DNA from: an uncultured Rhodospirillales bacterium | Lineage (GTDB): Bacteria; Pseudomonadota; Alphaproteobacteria; Acetobacterales; Acetobacteraceae | Reading direction: 5' to 3' | NCBI GenBank assembly: GCA_903844785.1 | Contig: CAIMVB010000467.1 | Span: forward strand, 1-6,174 | DNA: 6,174 nucleotides | Shown: in pieces, positions 1 to 6,174 of the stretch | Layout of the letters: the number at the start of each line of letters is the position of its first letter | Numbering within the stretch: position 1 is the stretch's first letter | Made by a program: the position numbers and the translations under genes | The notes under the pieces: generated by a model | Told to the model about the DNA's origin: nothing | Databases searched by the model: none | The model's input: the letters and a program-made list of their open reading frames with translations, nothing else

Positions 1-1397
1 CGCCAATGGGTGGCACCCGCCGCACCAGGCGGGGCGCAAAGCCCGGCCTGCATCCCGGCCAGATACGCAGCGCCAAGCGCGGTAGTTTCCAGCACGGTTG
101 GGCGATCCACCGGCGCGCCCAATTGGTCGGCCAGGAATTGCATGGTCCAATCTGACGCGACCATACCGCCATCAACCCGCAGCACAGTTTCCTTCGCCCC
201 TTGCCAATCCGCATGCATGGCTTCGATCAAATCGCGCGTCTGAAACGCAACACTTTCCAGTGCAGCACGGCATAATTCGGCACGCCCCGCACCGCGCGTG
301 AGGCCGAATATCGCGGCCTGCGCCTTGGCATCCCAATGCGGCGCGCCCAGCCCGGCAAAGGCGGGCACCAGCACCACGCGCTGGGCGGGGTCTGCCTGCG
401 CGGCCAACACGCCGGCTTCCTTGGCTTCCTTGATGATGCCAAGCCCATCGCGCAGCCATTGCACCGCCGCCCCCGCGACGAAAATGGCACCTTCCAGCGC
501 GTAATGGCGCTTGCCGTTCAATTGGTAAGCAATGGTCGTCAGGAGCCGATTGCGCGATGCCACCGGCGCTTCACCCGTATTCAGCAACGCGAAACAGCCG
601 GTGCCATAGGTGGATTTCACCATGCCCGGCGCGAAGCAACCCTGGCCGATTGTTGCCGCCTGCTGATCCCCCGCCATGCCGCGAATGGGAATGGCAGCAC
701 CCAACAGCGCTGGATCGGTGGCGCCAAAATCTCCGGCGCAATCACGCACCTCCGGTAAAATGGCTTCGGGGATACGAAACAGCCGCAGCAAATCTGTATC
801 CCAAACGCCGCGCCGGATATCGAACAACATGGTGCGCGCGGCATTAGTGGCGTCTGTCGCATGCACGCGCCCACCCGTCAGGCGCCAGAGCAGAAAGCAA
901 TCCACCGTGCCGAAGGCCAGCGCGCCACGCTCCGCTGCTGCCCGCGCGCCCGCAATATTATCCAGCAGCCAGGCAAGCTTGGTCGCGGAAAAATACGGGT
1001 CCGCCAGCAGGCCGGTGCGTTCCGTCAGCAGCGCTTCATGCCCCTCGGCGCGCAGCTTCGCGCAAGCCTCGGCGGTGCGGCGATCCTGCCAGACAATGGC
1101 GCGGTGTAGGCACCGCCCAGTGGCGCGATCCCACAGCAGCGTGGTTTCGCGTTGATTGGTGATGCCAATGCCGGCCACATCGGCCGCGCTGCCGCCGGCC
1201 TTTTCCAAAGCCTGGCGCAGGGTGGTGATGGCGCCCTGCCAGATATCTTCCGGCTCATGCTCAACCCAACCGGGGCTTGGAAAATGCTGCGGTAATTCCA
1301 TCTGCGCCGTGGCGCGTGGCGCAAGATCAGCGCCGAAGGCGATGGTGCGCGTAGATGTTGTGCCCTGGTCGAGCGCAAGCAGCAGGGGGGTCTTCAT
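1..1397 (-). CDS. glpK: Glycerol kinase, 3' end cut by window edge
   Basis: Cytoplasmic FGGY-family kinase that phosphorylates glycerol with ATP to sn-glycerol 3-phosphate. Reading from ATG at 1397 gives 465 codons with no stop before position 1, so an estimated 35-45 C-terminal residues are off-window (E. coli GlpK is about 500 residues). The N-terminal phosphate loop is [11 protein letters not shown] at residues 7-17. The glycerol-binding residues fall at family positions: R83-E84 in ITNQRETT, W103 in AIVWQDRR, Y135 in DPYFS, and D244-Q245 in AGDQQAA. Further family blocks are YGTGCF (264-269), [16 protein letters not shown] (302-317), [12 protein letters not shown] (345-356), LRVDGG (406-411) and [10 protein letters not shown] (439-448). 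The start is supported by the purine-rich GGAAAGG ending 7 nt upstream and by alignment of the N-terminus with the family. It is divergent from the GST gene. The loop before AGDQQ lacks the E. coli GGTR fructose-bisphosphate site. Identification is very secure; only the end is missing. Confidence 0.97.
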   Translation of the reverse strand, partial: MKTPLLLALDQGTTSTRTIAFGADLAPRATAQMELPQHFPSPGWVEHEPEDIWQGAITTLRQALEKAGGSAADVAGIGITNQRETTLLWDRATGRCLHRAIVWQDRRTAEACAKLRAEGHEALLTERTGLLADPYFSATKLAWLLDNIAGARAAAERGALAFGTVDCFLLWRLTGGRVHATDATNAARTMLFDIRRGVWDTDLLRLFRIPEAILPEVRDCAGDFGATDPALLGAAIPIRGMAGDQQAATIGQGCFAPGMVKSTYGTGCFALLNTGEAPVASRNRLLTTIAYQLNGKRHYALEGAIFVAGAAVQWLRDGLGIIKEAKEAGVLAAQADPAQRVVLVPAFAGLGAPHWDAKAQAAIFGLTRGAGRAELCRAALESVAFQTRDLIEAMHADWQGAKETVLRVDGGMVASDWTMQFLADQLGAPVDRPTVLETTALGAAYLAGMQAGLCAPPGAAGATHW

Positions 1398-1450
1398 GCC
1401 GTGGCCTTTCCTTTCCGGGCAGAGCATAATGCGGGAAAGGAGATTCCGCG
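1398..1450. promoter_or_regulatory. 53-bp divergent leader between glpK and the GST gene
   Basis: Start signals for two genes read in opposite directions must fit here or in the adjoining coding DNA. The plus strand has CATAAT at 1425-1430 and the minus strand has CATTAT over 1431-1426. Both are one or two mismatches from a -10 hexamer and overlap in the near-palindrome GCATAATGC (1424-1432). I see no convincing -35 hexamer for either. The two purine-rich ribosome binding sites lie on opposite strands and form a perfect 8-bp inverted repeat (1409-1416 with 1434-1441). The promoter assignment is tentative; the ribosome binding sites are firmer. Confidence 0.4.
1436..1443 (+). promoter_or_regulatory. 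Ribosome binding site of the GST gene
   Basis: AAAGGAGA ends 7 nt before the ATG at 1451, a strong Shine-Dalgarno match at the usual distance. It decides the start in favour of 1451. The upstream ATG at 1401 is in another frame and has no such site. Confidence 0.75.
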
Positions 1451-2149
1451 ATGGCCATTCAGCTTTTCGAACTCTGCGGCGCCGACCCTGCCCGGCGCTT
1501 CAGCCCTTATTGCTGGCGAAGCCGTCTGGCGCTGGCCCATAAGGGCCTGGCAATGGAAACCATTCCCTGGCGCTTTACGGAAAAGGAAGCGATTGCCGCG
1601 CATGGCGCACAGAAGGTGCCGGTGATGCTGGATAATGGCCGCGCCATTATGGATTCTTGGGCGATTGCCGAATATCTGGAAGATACCTACCCGGATCGGC
1701 CTTCCTTGTTTGGTGGCGCGGGCGGGCGCGCTCTGGCGCGCTTCATCAATGCCTGGGGGGATGCGGTGCTGCATGCCGGGATCGCGCGGCTGGTGGTCTC
1801 GGACATTCCGCAGCATCTGGCGCCCAAGGATGCGGCCTATTTTGTGCCGGATCGTGAAAAGCGCTTTGGCATGACGCTGGAAGCCGTGACGGCTGATCGT
1901 GCCGAACGGGTGAATGCATTTCGTGAGACCCTGATGCCCTTGCGGATCGCGCTGCGTTCGGCGCCCTTCCTTCATGGGGATGCGCCGGGTTATGCGGATA
2001 TGATTGTCTTTGGCGGTTTCCAATGGGCGCGCTGCGTCAGCGCCTTCCCGCTGCTGGCCCAGGATGATGCGGTTTATGCCTGGCGGGAGAGGATGCTGGA
2101 TGCCTATGGCGGCATCGCCCGCGCCGCGCCCGCCTTCGCGGAAGCCTAA
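1451..2149 (+). CDS. Glutathione S-transferase family protein, LigE/beta-etherase-like
   Basis: A 232-residue soluble protein with a thioredoxin-like GST N-terminal domain (about 1-90) and an all-helical C-terminal domain (about 95-225). The N-terminal block [15 protein letters not shown] (18-32), the cis-proline motif KVPVML (55-60), the glutathione gamma-glutamyl-binding DSW (68-70) and [16 protein letters not shown] (72-87) follow the order and wording of Sphingobium LigE-type beta-etherases and related fungal GSTs. The C-terminal domain has the helix-capping pattern [16 protein letters not shown] (175-190), common to GSTs. Family members conjugate glutathione to electrophiles or cleave ether bonds reductively. 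The substrate here is unknown, and resemblance to LigE does not establish lignin breakdown, because many alphaproteobacteria carry such paralogues. The catalytic residue is probably S18 or a nearby residue (inferred). It lies 85 bp upstream of the amidohydrolase on the same strand, so co-transcription is possible. Confidence 0.9.
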   Translation: MAIQLFELCGADPARRFSPYCWRSRLALAHKGLAMETIPWRFTEKEAIAAHGAQKVPVMLDNGRAIMDSWAIAEYLEDTYPDRPSLFGGAGGRALARFINAWGDAVLHAGIARLVVSDIPQHLAPKDAAYFVPDREKRFGMTLEAVTADRAERVNAFRETLMPLRIALRSAPFLHGDAPGYADMIVFGGFQWARCVSAFPLLAQDDAVYAWRERMLDAYGGIARAAPAFAEA

Positions 2150-2191
2150 GCGGCACCGCCTTTTCCCTTGAAACGCGGCGCACTTCGCGCT

Positions 2192-2224
2192 TGGCTTGCG
2201 GTATTGATTTCATCCCGCAAGCCA
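2192..2224. repeat. Perfect 10-bp inverted repeat ahead of the amidohydrolase gene
   Basis: TGGCTTGCGG at 2192-2201 is exactly complementary to CCGCAAGCCA at 2215-2224, with a 13-nt AT-richer centre (2202-2214). The arm centres are 23 bp apart, about two helical turns, which suits a dimeric repressor or activator. In RNA it would form a stable GC-rich hairpin whose last paired base is the first A of the AGGAGG ribosome binding site. No T tract follows, so it does not look like an intrinsic terminator. The symmetry is certain; whether it is an operator or an RNA element is undecided. Confidence 0.7.
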
Positions 2225-2229
2225 GGAGG
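2224..2229 (+). promoter_or_regulatory. Ribosome binding site of the amidohydrolase gene
   Basis: A full AGGAGG lies 5 nt before the ATG at 2235 and fixes that start. Its first base is also the last base of the inverted repeat at 2192-2224, so a hairpin there would abut the site and could limit ribosome access. Confidence 0.85.
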
Positions 2230-2234
2230 CCGCC

Positions 2235-3683
2235 ATGTCCTTGCGCATTTTTATCCGTAACGCCGCCTGGACTGCCGAATGGGATGCCGCCGCCGGGCGG
2301 CATTTCTACGGCCAGGGCAAGGATGTTTTGCTGGCCGATGGGCGCATCGCCGCCATCACGCCGCATGATCCCAATGCGCCGCCGCCTGCTGGCGCTGAAG
2401 TGATTGATGCCAGCAAACTGCTGGTGATGCCGGGGCTGATCAATATCCACACCCATCCAACAACAGAACCTGCCGGGCGCGGCGTGCGCGAAGATCATGG
2501 TGTGCCGGAACAGCAAATGACCGGCCTGTTTGAACGCCTGCAAGCTTTCAAGCTGGACCAGCAAGGCCAGGCAGCGGCAATGCGCTTGGCCTATGCGGAA
2601 TTGATGTCGGCAGGTGTGACCAGCGTAGTTGATCTTTCGCCACCTTTTCCTTCCTGGCTTTCCATCATGGCGGAAAGCGGCCTGCGCGGTTGGGCCGGCG
2701 CCGGTTATGCCGCGGCGCGTTGGGGCATGTCAGCGCCGCAAACCGTGACCTGGATGTGGAACCGCGAAGATGCTCGCCGGCAATTCGATGCCGCCAAGCA
2801 ATTCATGAAAGATGCCGAAGCAGATCCTTCACGCCGGCTTTCCGGCATTGTCTTCCCCGCGCAGATCGACACGGTGGAAGAAGACATGCTGCGCGAAAGC
2901 ATCGCCTATGCTGCTGAGACGGGCCGGCCCTTTACCACGCATATCGCGCAATCCATGGTGGAGGTGCGGGAGATTATCAGCCGGCACGGCGTCACCCCCA
3001 TTCAATGGGCGGCTGATATCGGTTTGCTGACGCCGCGCAGCATTCTGGGCCATGCGATTTTTGTGGATGAGCATATCTCGATCGGTTGGCATACCGCGAA
3101 GGATGTTGGGCTGATCGCCGATACAGGGGCGACAGTCGCGCATTGCCCATCGCCTTTTGCGCGCTATGGGGAGCATTTGCGCCATTTCGGCAAATATCGC
3201 GCGCGCGGCGTGAATTTGGGGTTCGGCACGGATTGCGCACCGCATAATCTGATTGAGGAAATGCGCTTGGCGATCATTCTGGCGCGCAATGCCTGCCGCG
3301 ATGTCGCTGCCGCTGATACAGGCAGCGTTTTCCATGCGGCGACGATTGGCGGCGCGACCGCGCTTGGGCGGCCTGATCTTGGGCGGCTGCATGTGGGTGC
3401 TGCGGCGGATATTGTGCTGGTGGATCTGGCGCATCCGTTGATGACGCCGCCGCGCGACCCGCTGCGCGCTTTGGTATTCCATGCCGCGGATCGCGCCGTG
3501 CAGCGCGTGCTGGTGGGCGGTGAGACAATTTATGCCAATGGCAAACCAACCAAGCTGAATGTCGCTGAAGCCGCCGGCATTCTCGCCGAAAGCCAGGCCA
3601 AGATGCTGCGAGATTCAGTGGGGCGGGATTATCGCGGGCGGAGCGGCGATGAAATCTCGCCGATCAGCCTGCCGATTCATTAG
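2235..3683 (+). CDS. Metal-dependent amidohydrolase (cytosine deaminase/ATZ-TRZ-like)
   Basis: A 482-residue cytoplasmic enzyme of the amidohydrolase superfamily, of the usual length for this branch (about 440-490). The N-terminal beta-sandwich strand (IFIRNAAW, 5-12) leads to VMPGLINIHTHP (64-75), giving metal ligands H72 and H74. Other expected residues are H236 in TTHIAQS, H273 in LGHAIFVDE, H303 in VAHCPSP and D333 in FGTDCAP, which completes a mononuclear metal site in a TIM barrel. The C-terminal sandwich returns at AADIVLVDL (390-398) and VLVGGETIYANGK (425-437). Family members deaminate or dechlorinate heterocycles or hydrolyse C-N bonds; the substrate cannot be read here. H236 is followed by IAQ where relatives have HxxE. 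The usual HCPxSN block reads HCPSPF, and the usual SNN after GTD reads APHN. It is therefore probably a divergent subgroup and not a classical guanine or S-adenosylhomocysteine deaminase. There is no signal peptide. It converges on the ABC transporter operon. Confidence 0.92.
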   Translation: MSLRIFIRNAAWTAEWDAAAGRHFYGQGKDVLLADGRIAAITPHDPNAPPPAGAEVIDASKLLVMPGLINIHTHPTTEPAGRGVREDHGVPEQQMTGLFERLQAFKLDQQGQAAAMRLAYAELMSAGVTSVVDLSPPFPSWLSIMAESGLRGWAGAGYAAARWGMSAPQTVTWMWNREDARRQFDAAKQFMKDAEADPSRRLSGIVFPAQIDTVEEDMLRESIAYAAETGRPFTTHIAQSMVEVREIISRHGVTPIQWAADIGLLTPRSILGHAIFVDEHISIGWHTAKDVGLIADTGATVAHCPSPFARYGEHLRHFGKYRARGVNLGFGTDCAPHNLIEEMRLAIILARNACRDVAAADTGSVFHAATIGGATALGRPDLGRLHVGAAADIVLVDLAHPLMTPPRDPLRALVFHAADRAVQRVLVGGETIYANGKPTKLNVAEAAGILAESQAKMLRDSVGRDYRGRSGDEISPISLPIH

Positions 3684-3686
3684 GGT

Positions 3687-4760
3687 TTATTGCACCACGG
3701 CGATTTGCTGCGGGTCTATGCGGAGCCAAAGCTTGGCGCCAATCTCATGCGCGGCGAGTGGCGGGGCGGCGGCGCGCAGCCGCAATTCCGCCCCTTCAGG
3801 GCGCAGCACATAATCCCAGGCCTCACCCAAATAGGTGCGTTCAAGGATGGTCACGGGCATGATCAGTGCCGCGCTTTCACGCGCGGGTTCCGTGACATGC
3901 AGGCTCATGGCCTGGGGACGAAGGGAAAGCAGGATATTGCCCGAAACATCCGGTGCGATGCCAGCCGCTGCCGCCGGGCCAAGCGATAGGCTGCCCAGCA
4001 GTAAGGCGCCGGCTTCAACACGCGCTTCAAGCAGATTGGTGCGTCCCACAAAGCCCGCGACAAAGCGGGTGCGCGGCTTGGTATAGAGCAAATGCGGCGC
4101 ATCAACTTGTTCAATTTTGCCTGCATTCATCACCGCAATGCGGTCTGATGTCGCCATGGCTTCCGCCTGATCATGCGTGACATAAACAGTGGTGATACGG
4201 AATTCATCATGCAGGCGGCGGATTTCGAAGCGCATTTCCTCCCGCAAATTCGCATCCAGGTTGGAAAGCGGTTCATCCAACAGCAATACCGCAGGCTTCA
4301 CCACAATGGCGCGGGCAAGGGCCACGCGCTGCTGCTGCCCGCCGGAAAGCTCCGCCGGATAGCGCCCGGCCAGATGGCCCATTTTCACTACATCCAAAAT
4401 CTCAGCGACACGGCGCTTGATTTCATCGCTGGGCAGTTTGCGCAGCGTCAGCCCGAAGCCAACATTCTCGGCCACCGTCATATTCGGCCAAATGGCGTAG
4501 GATTGGAAAATCATGGACATGCCACGCTTTTCTGGCGGCAGCACGGCACCTGGCGCGGAGAGCACACGCCCATCCACGGAAATTGTACCCGCATTGGGTT
4601 CCACGAAGCCGGCGATCATGCGCAGCGTCGTGGTCTTACCACAGCCCGATGGACCGAGCAGGGAGAGGAATTCGCCTTCCTCCAGCGTCAGATCAATATT
4701 GTCCACGACAATATTCTTGCCATAGGCCTTGGTGAGACCTGTGAGCGCGAGGCGCGGCAT
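3687..4760 (-). CDS. ABC transporter ATP-binding protein with TOBE domain (FbpC/PotA type)
   Basis: A 357-residue ATPase subunit that powers import through the permease encoded just upstream. All nucleotide-binding motifs are intact: Walker A GPSGCGKT (36-43), Q-loop Q86 in MIFQSYAIWPNMTV, signature LSGGQQQR (138-145), Walker B VLLLDEP (158-164), D-loop SNLD (166-169) and H-loop H196 in YVTHDQAEAM. The regulatory C-terminal part (about 230-357) is a TOBE-type domain, with FVGRTNLL (237-244) and LSLRPQAMSL (278-287). The start at 4760 is preferred over an in-frame ATG at 4793. MPRLALTGLTKAYG is the standard family N-terminus, GGAGG stands 7 nt upstream, and the longer form would overlap the permease by 32 bp. 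Close matches in length and layout are ferric iron, spermidine/putrescine, thiamine and phosphonate importers; the substrate is not determined. Its stop lies 3 bp from that of the convergent amidohydrolase gene. Confidence 0.95.
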   Translation of the reverse strand: MPRLALTGLTKAYGKNIVVDNIDLTLEEGEFLSLLGPSGCGKTTTLRMIAGFVEPNAGTISVDGRVLSAPGAVLPPEKRGMSMIFQSYAIWPNMTVAENVGFGLTLRKLPSDEIKRRVAEILDVVKMGHLAGRYPAELSGGQQQRVALARAIVVKPAVLLLDEPLSNLDANLREEMRFEIRRLHDEFRITTVYVTHDQAEAMATSDRIAVMNAGKIEQVDAPHLLYTKPRTRFVAGFVGRTNLLEARVEAGALLLGSLSLGPAAAAGIAPDVSGNILLSLRPQAMSLHVTEPARESAALIMPVTILERTYLGEAWDYVLRPEGAELRLRAAAPPLAAHEIGAKLWLRIDPQQIAVVQ

Positions 4761-4761
4761 A

Positions 4762-6174
4762 TCAATCCCTCCGCAGCATGAAATCGCGGCCAACCAGCTT
4801 CATGCCGATGCCGACAAAGACCATGGTGATCACCAGCAAAATGCCGCCAAAGGCGGAAACCAATTCGAAATTGCCTTGCTCGCTAAGATCATAAAGCAGC
4901 ACAGACATGGTGCGCGTGCGCGGCCCGACCAGGAATATTGCGGCCGATAATTCGCGTGAGGCAACGATGAAAACAATCAGCCACCCCCCTAGCAGGGATG
5001 TTTTCAGCAAGGGCGCGGTGATGCGGCGGATGGTCTGCAGCCGCCCGCTGCCCAGGATACGCGCAGCTTCTTCCATTTCCGGATGCACTGCGCGGATGGA
5101 AGCTTGCGCATTGGCATAGGCAATCGGCAGGAAGCGCGCGGTAAAGGCCAGAATAATCAGCAATGCGCTGCCATAGAGCATCAGCGGCGGGCCGGCATAG
5201 GCGGCGTAAAAGCCAATGGCCATGACAATGCCAGGAATGACAAAAGGCGCCATGGCGAGGAAGGCCAGCCCATCAGCAAAACGGATCAGGCGGCGCACCA
5301 CGATATAGGCCACCAATAGTGCCAAAATCAGCGCAAGCCCGGCGGAGGCGGCAGAAAACCAGATGGTATTCCACACCGATTGCAGCGCCATGTCATGTTC
5401 AAACAGCAGCATGCGGTAATTGCGAAGGGTCAAGTTATCCAGCGAAAACCCGCGCCCCCAGGCCTTGGCGAAGGATGCCTGCAACAGCACCAATAGCGGC
5501 TTCAGCACCGCAAGCAACGCTACGCCAAAGCACCAGGCAAACAACACCCAACGCCAGGGGCCAAGCTTGATCTGCCGCCTTTCGCCGCCTTTGCCAGTTT
5601 GCGAAACAAACCCCTTGCGGGAGAGCATTAGTTTCTGCACACCAATCAAGGCCACTGTGATCAGCAGCAGCGGAATGGAATAGGCGGCGGCGACTTCCAC
5701 GCGCACCGGGTCTTCAAAAAACTGCCAAAGCTGCGTGGTCACCACGTTGATACGCGCGGGAATGCCGATAATGGCGGGCGTGCCGAAAAGCGCAATTGTT
5801 TCCAGGAAAATCAGAATAAAGCCCCCCAGGATGGAAGGCCATACCAAGGGCAGCGTTACCTTGCGCATGGTGGTCCAGGTGCCTGCGCCCATGATATTTG
5901 CAGCATCCTCCATTTCGGAGGAAATCAAATCCAGCGCGGATTTGACGAAAATAAACACCAGCGGGAAGGAATGCAGCGCAATCACAAAAGCAAGCCCGCC
6001 GAAGGTATAGACATTCATCAATGGATCTTGCGCGCCGGTCACGGCACGCCATACCTGATTGATCCAGCCGGAATTGGGCCCCGCCAGCAAAATCCAGCCA
6101 ATGGCACCAAGATAGGGCGGCATCACAAAGGCCGCCAAAACCATGGCCCAGGTAAAACCCTTGCCCGGCATATC
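4762..6174 (-). CDS. ABC transporter permease, two fused MetI-like domains, 5' end cut by window edge
   Basis: Inner-membrane channel of a binding-protein-dependent importer. The reading frame is open through the right edge, so the Met at 6171 is probably internal; relatives of about 550-580 residues suggest roughly 100 N-terminal residues are missing. Residues are counted from that Met. Ten hydrophobic segments are visible, near 8-30, 57-78, 112-135, 161-180, 207-231, 269-292, 300-325, 334-355, 391-413 and 437-460, which fits a 12-segment fused protein lacking its first two. Each half carries an EAA-type loop that contacts the ATPase: EMEDAANIMGAGTWTTMRKV (86-105) and EMEEAARILGSGRLQTIRRI (365-384). 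This duplication is typical of FbpB/FutB-type iron permeases and their relatives for other substrates. It ends one base before the ATPase start, and its last Arg codons supply that gene's ribosome binding site. The binding-protein gene is probably off-window to the right. Confidence 0.94.
   Translation of the reverse strand, partial: DMPGKGFTWAMVLAAFVMPPYLGAIGWILLAGPNSGWINQVWRAVTGAQDPLMNVYTFGGLAFVIALHSFPLVFIFVKSALDLISSEMEDAANIMGAGTWTTMRKVTLPLVWPSILGGFILIFLETIALFGTPAIIGIPARINVVTTQLWQFFEDPVRVEVAAAYSIPLLLITVALIGVQKLMLSRKGFVSQTGKGGERRQIKLGPWRWVLFAWCFGVALLAVLKPLLVLLQASFAKAWGRGFSLDNLTLRNYRMLLFEHDMALQSVWNTIWFSAASAGLALILALLVAYIVVRRLIRFADGLAFLAMAPFVIPGIVMAIGFYAAYAGPPLMLYGSALLIILAFTARFLPIAYANAQASIRAVHPEMEEAARILGSGRLQTIRRITAPLLKTSLLGGWLIVFIVASRELSAAIFLVGPRTRTMSVLLYDLSEQGNFELVSAFGGILLVITMVFVGIGMKLVGRDFMLRRD
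4769..4773 (-). promoter_or_regulatory. Ribosome binding site of the ABC ATPase gene inside the permease end
   Basis: On the minus strand GGAGG is spelled by the two terminal Arg codons (CGG AGG) of the permease. The string TGATATG then joins the permease stop (4764-4762), one spacer base and the ATPase start (4760-4758). This layout favours translational coupling and supports the 4760 start over 4793. Confidence 0.75.

Noticed and set aside
1394..2023. 209-codon open frame on the minus strand opposite the GST gene
   Set aside because: Its translation is Arg/His/Pro-rich with no recognisable motif and lies antisense to a gene with clear GST motifs. Long antisense frames are expected in GC-rich coding DNA.
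2150..2166. Possible terminator after the GST gene (GCGG/CCGC followed by CTTTT)
   Set aside because: The stem is only 3-4 bp with a 2-3 nt loop, too weak for a Rho-independent terminator.
2168..2207. Sigma-70 promoter using TTGAAA at 2168-2173
   Set aside because: The hexamer is close to a -35, but no TATAAT-like element follows at 16-18 bp; TATTGA is 28 bp away. A sigma-54 GG-N10-GC pattern also fails here.
2037..2564. 175-codon minus-strand frame spanning the GST/amidohydrolase junction
   Set aside because: It covers the 3' end of one confident gene, the leader and the 5' end of another. The translation is basic, with no domain.
2829..3482. 217-codon open frame on the minus strand opposite the amidohydrolase
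   Set aside because: Low-complexity Arg/Ala/His-rich composition, no domain, and wholly inside the amidohydrolase gene whose metal-site motifs are intact.
4173..4781. 202-codon open frame on the plus strand opposite the ABC ATPase
   Set aside because: It is antisense to an ATPase with all motifs intact and shows no family features of its own.
4761..4793. Upstream ATG at 4793 as the ATPase start
   Set aside because: It would add a Cys/Gly-containing 11-residue extension not typical of the family and overlap the permease, whereas 4760 has GGAGG at the right distance and the standard N-terminus.
1..6174. Mobile elements, CRISPR, tRNA or a foreign island
   Set aside because: No transposase-like frame, terminal repeats, spaced direct repeats or tRNA cloverleaf was seen, and base composition looks uniform across the five genes.

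Overview
This window comes from a moderately GC-rich chromosome (roughly 60% GC by eye). Codon use is strongly GC3-biased, and Shine-Dalgarno sites of the GGAGG/AAAGGAG type precede the genes. Gene packing and protein types suggest an alphaproteobacterium, perhaps of the Rhodospirillales/Acetobacteraceae. That placement is inferred from protein style and gene mix, because no rRNA or marker gene is present. No RNA gene, mobile element, CRISPR array or attachment site is visible.

The layout has five genes and almost no intergenic DNA. (1) Positions 1-1397, minus strand: a glycerol kinase (glpK) whose last few dozen codons run off the left edge. (2) Positions 1451-2149, plus strand: a glutathione S-transferase-fold protein resembling the LigE/beta-etherase branch. 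It is transcribed divergently from glpK across only 53 bp. (3) Positions 2235-3683, plus strand: a 482-residue metal-dependent amidohydrolase of the cytosine deaminase/ATZ-TRZ type. An 85-bp gap precedes it and contains a perfect 10-bp inverted repeat next to the ribosome binding site. (4) Positions 3687-4760, minus strand: an ABC transporter ATPase with a C-terminal TOBE domain. (5) Positions 4762-6174, minus strand: a fused two-domain ABC permease of the ferric iron/spermidine/putrescine type, cut by the right edge at its 5' end.

The permease and ATPase form an operon read from right to left with 1 nt between them. A periplasmic substrate-binding protein gene probably lies upstream, beyond the right edge. 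The amidohydrolase and ATPase genes are convergent, with 3 bp between their stop codons. The transporter may import a small organic or amine-containing substrate that the amidohydrolase processes, but the sequence alone does not show this. The glycerol kinase is a housekeeping catabolic enzyme feeding glycerol 3-phosphate into central metabolism and probably belongs to a separate unit extending to the left.

I found no clearly novel system. The best leads are two mirror-symmetric leader elements (1409-1441 and 2192-2224) and an amidohydrolase that keeps all its metal ligands but lacks the usual catalytic glutamate and other family motifs.
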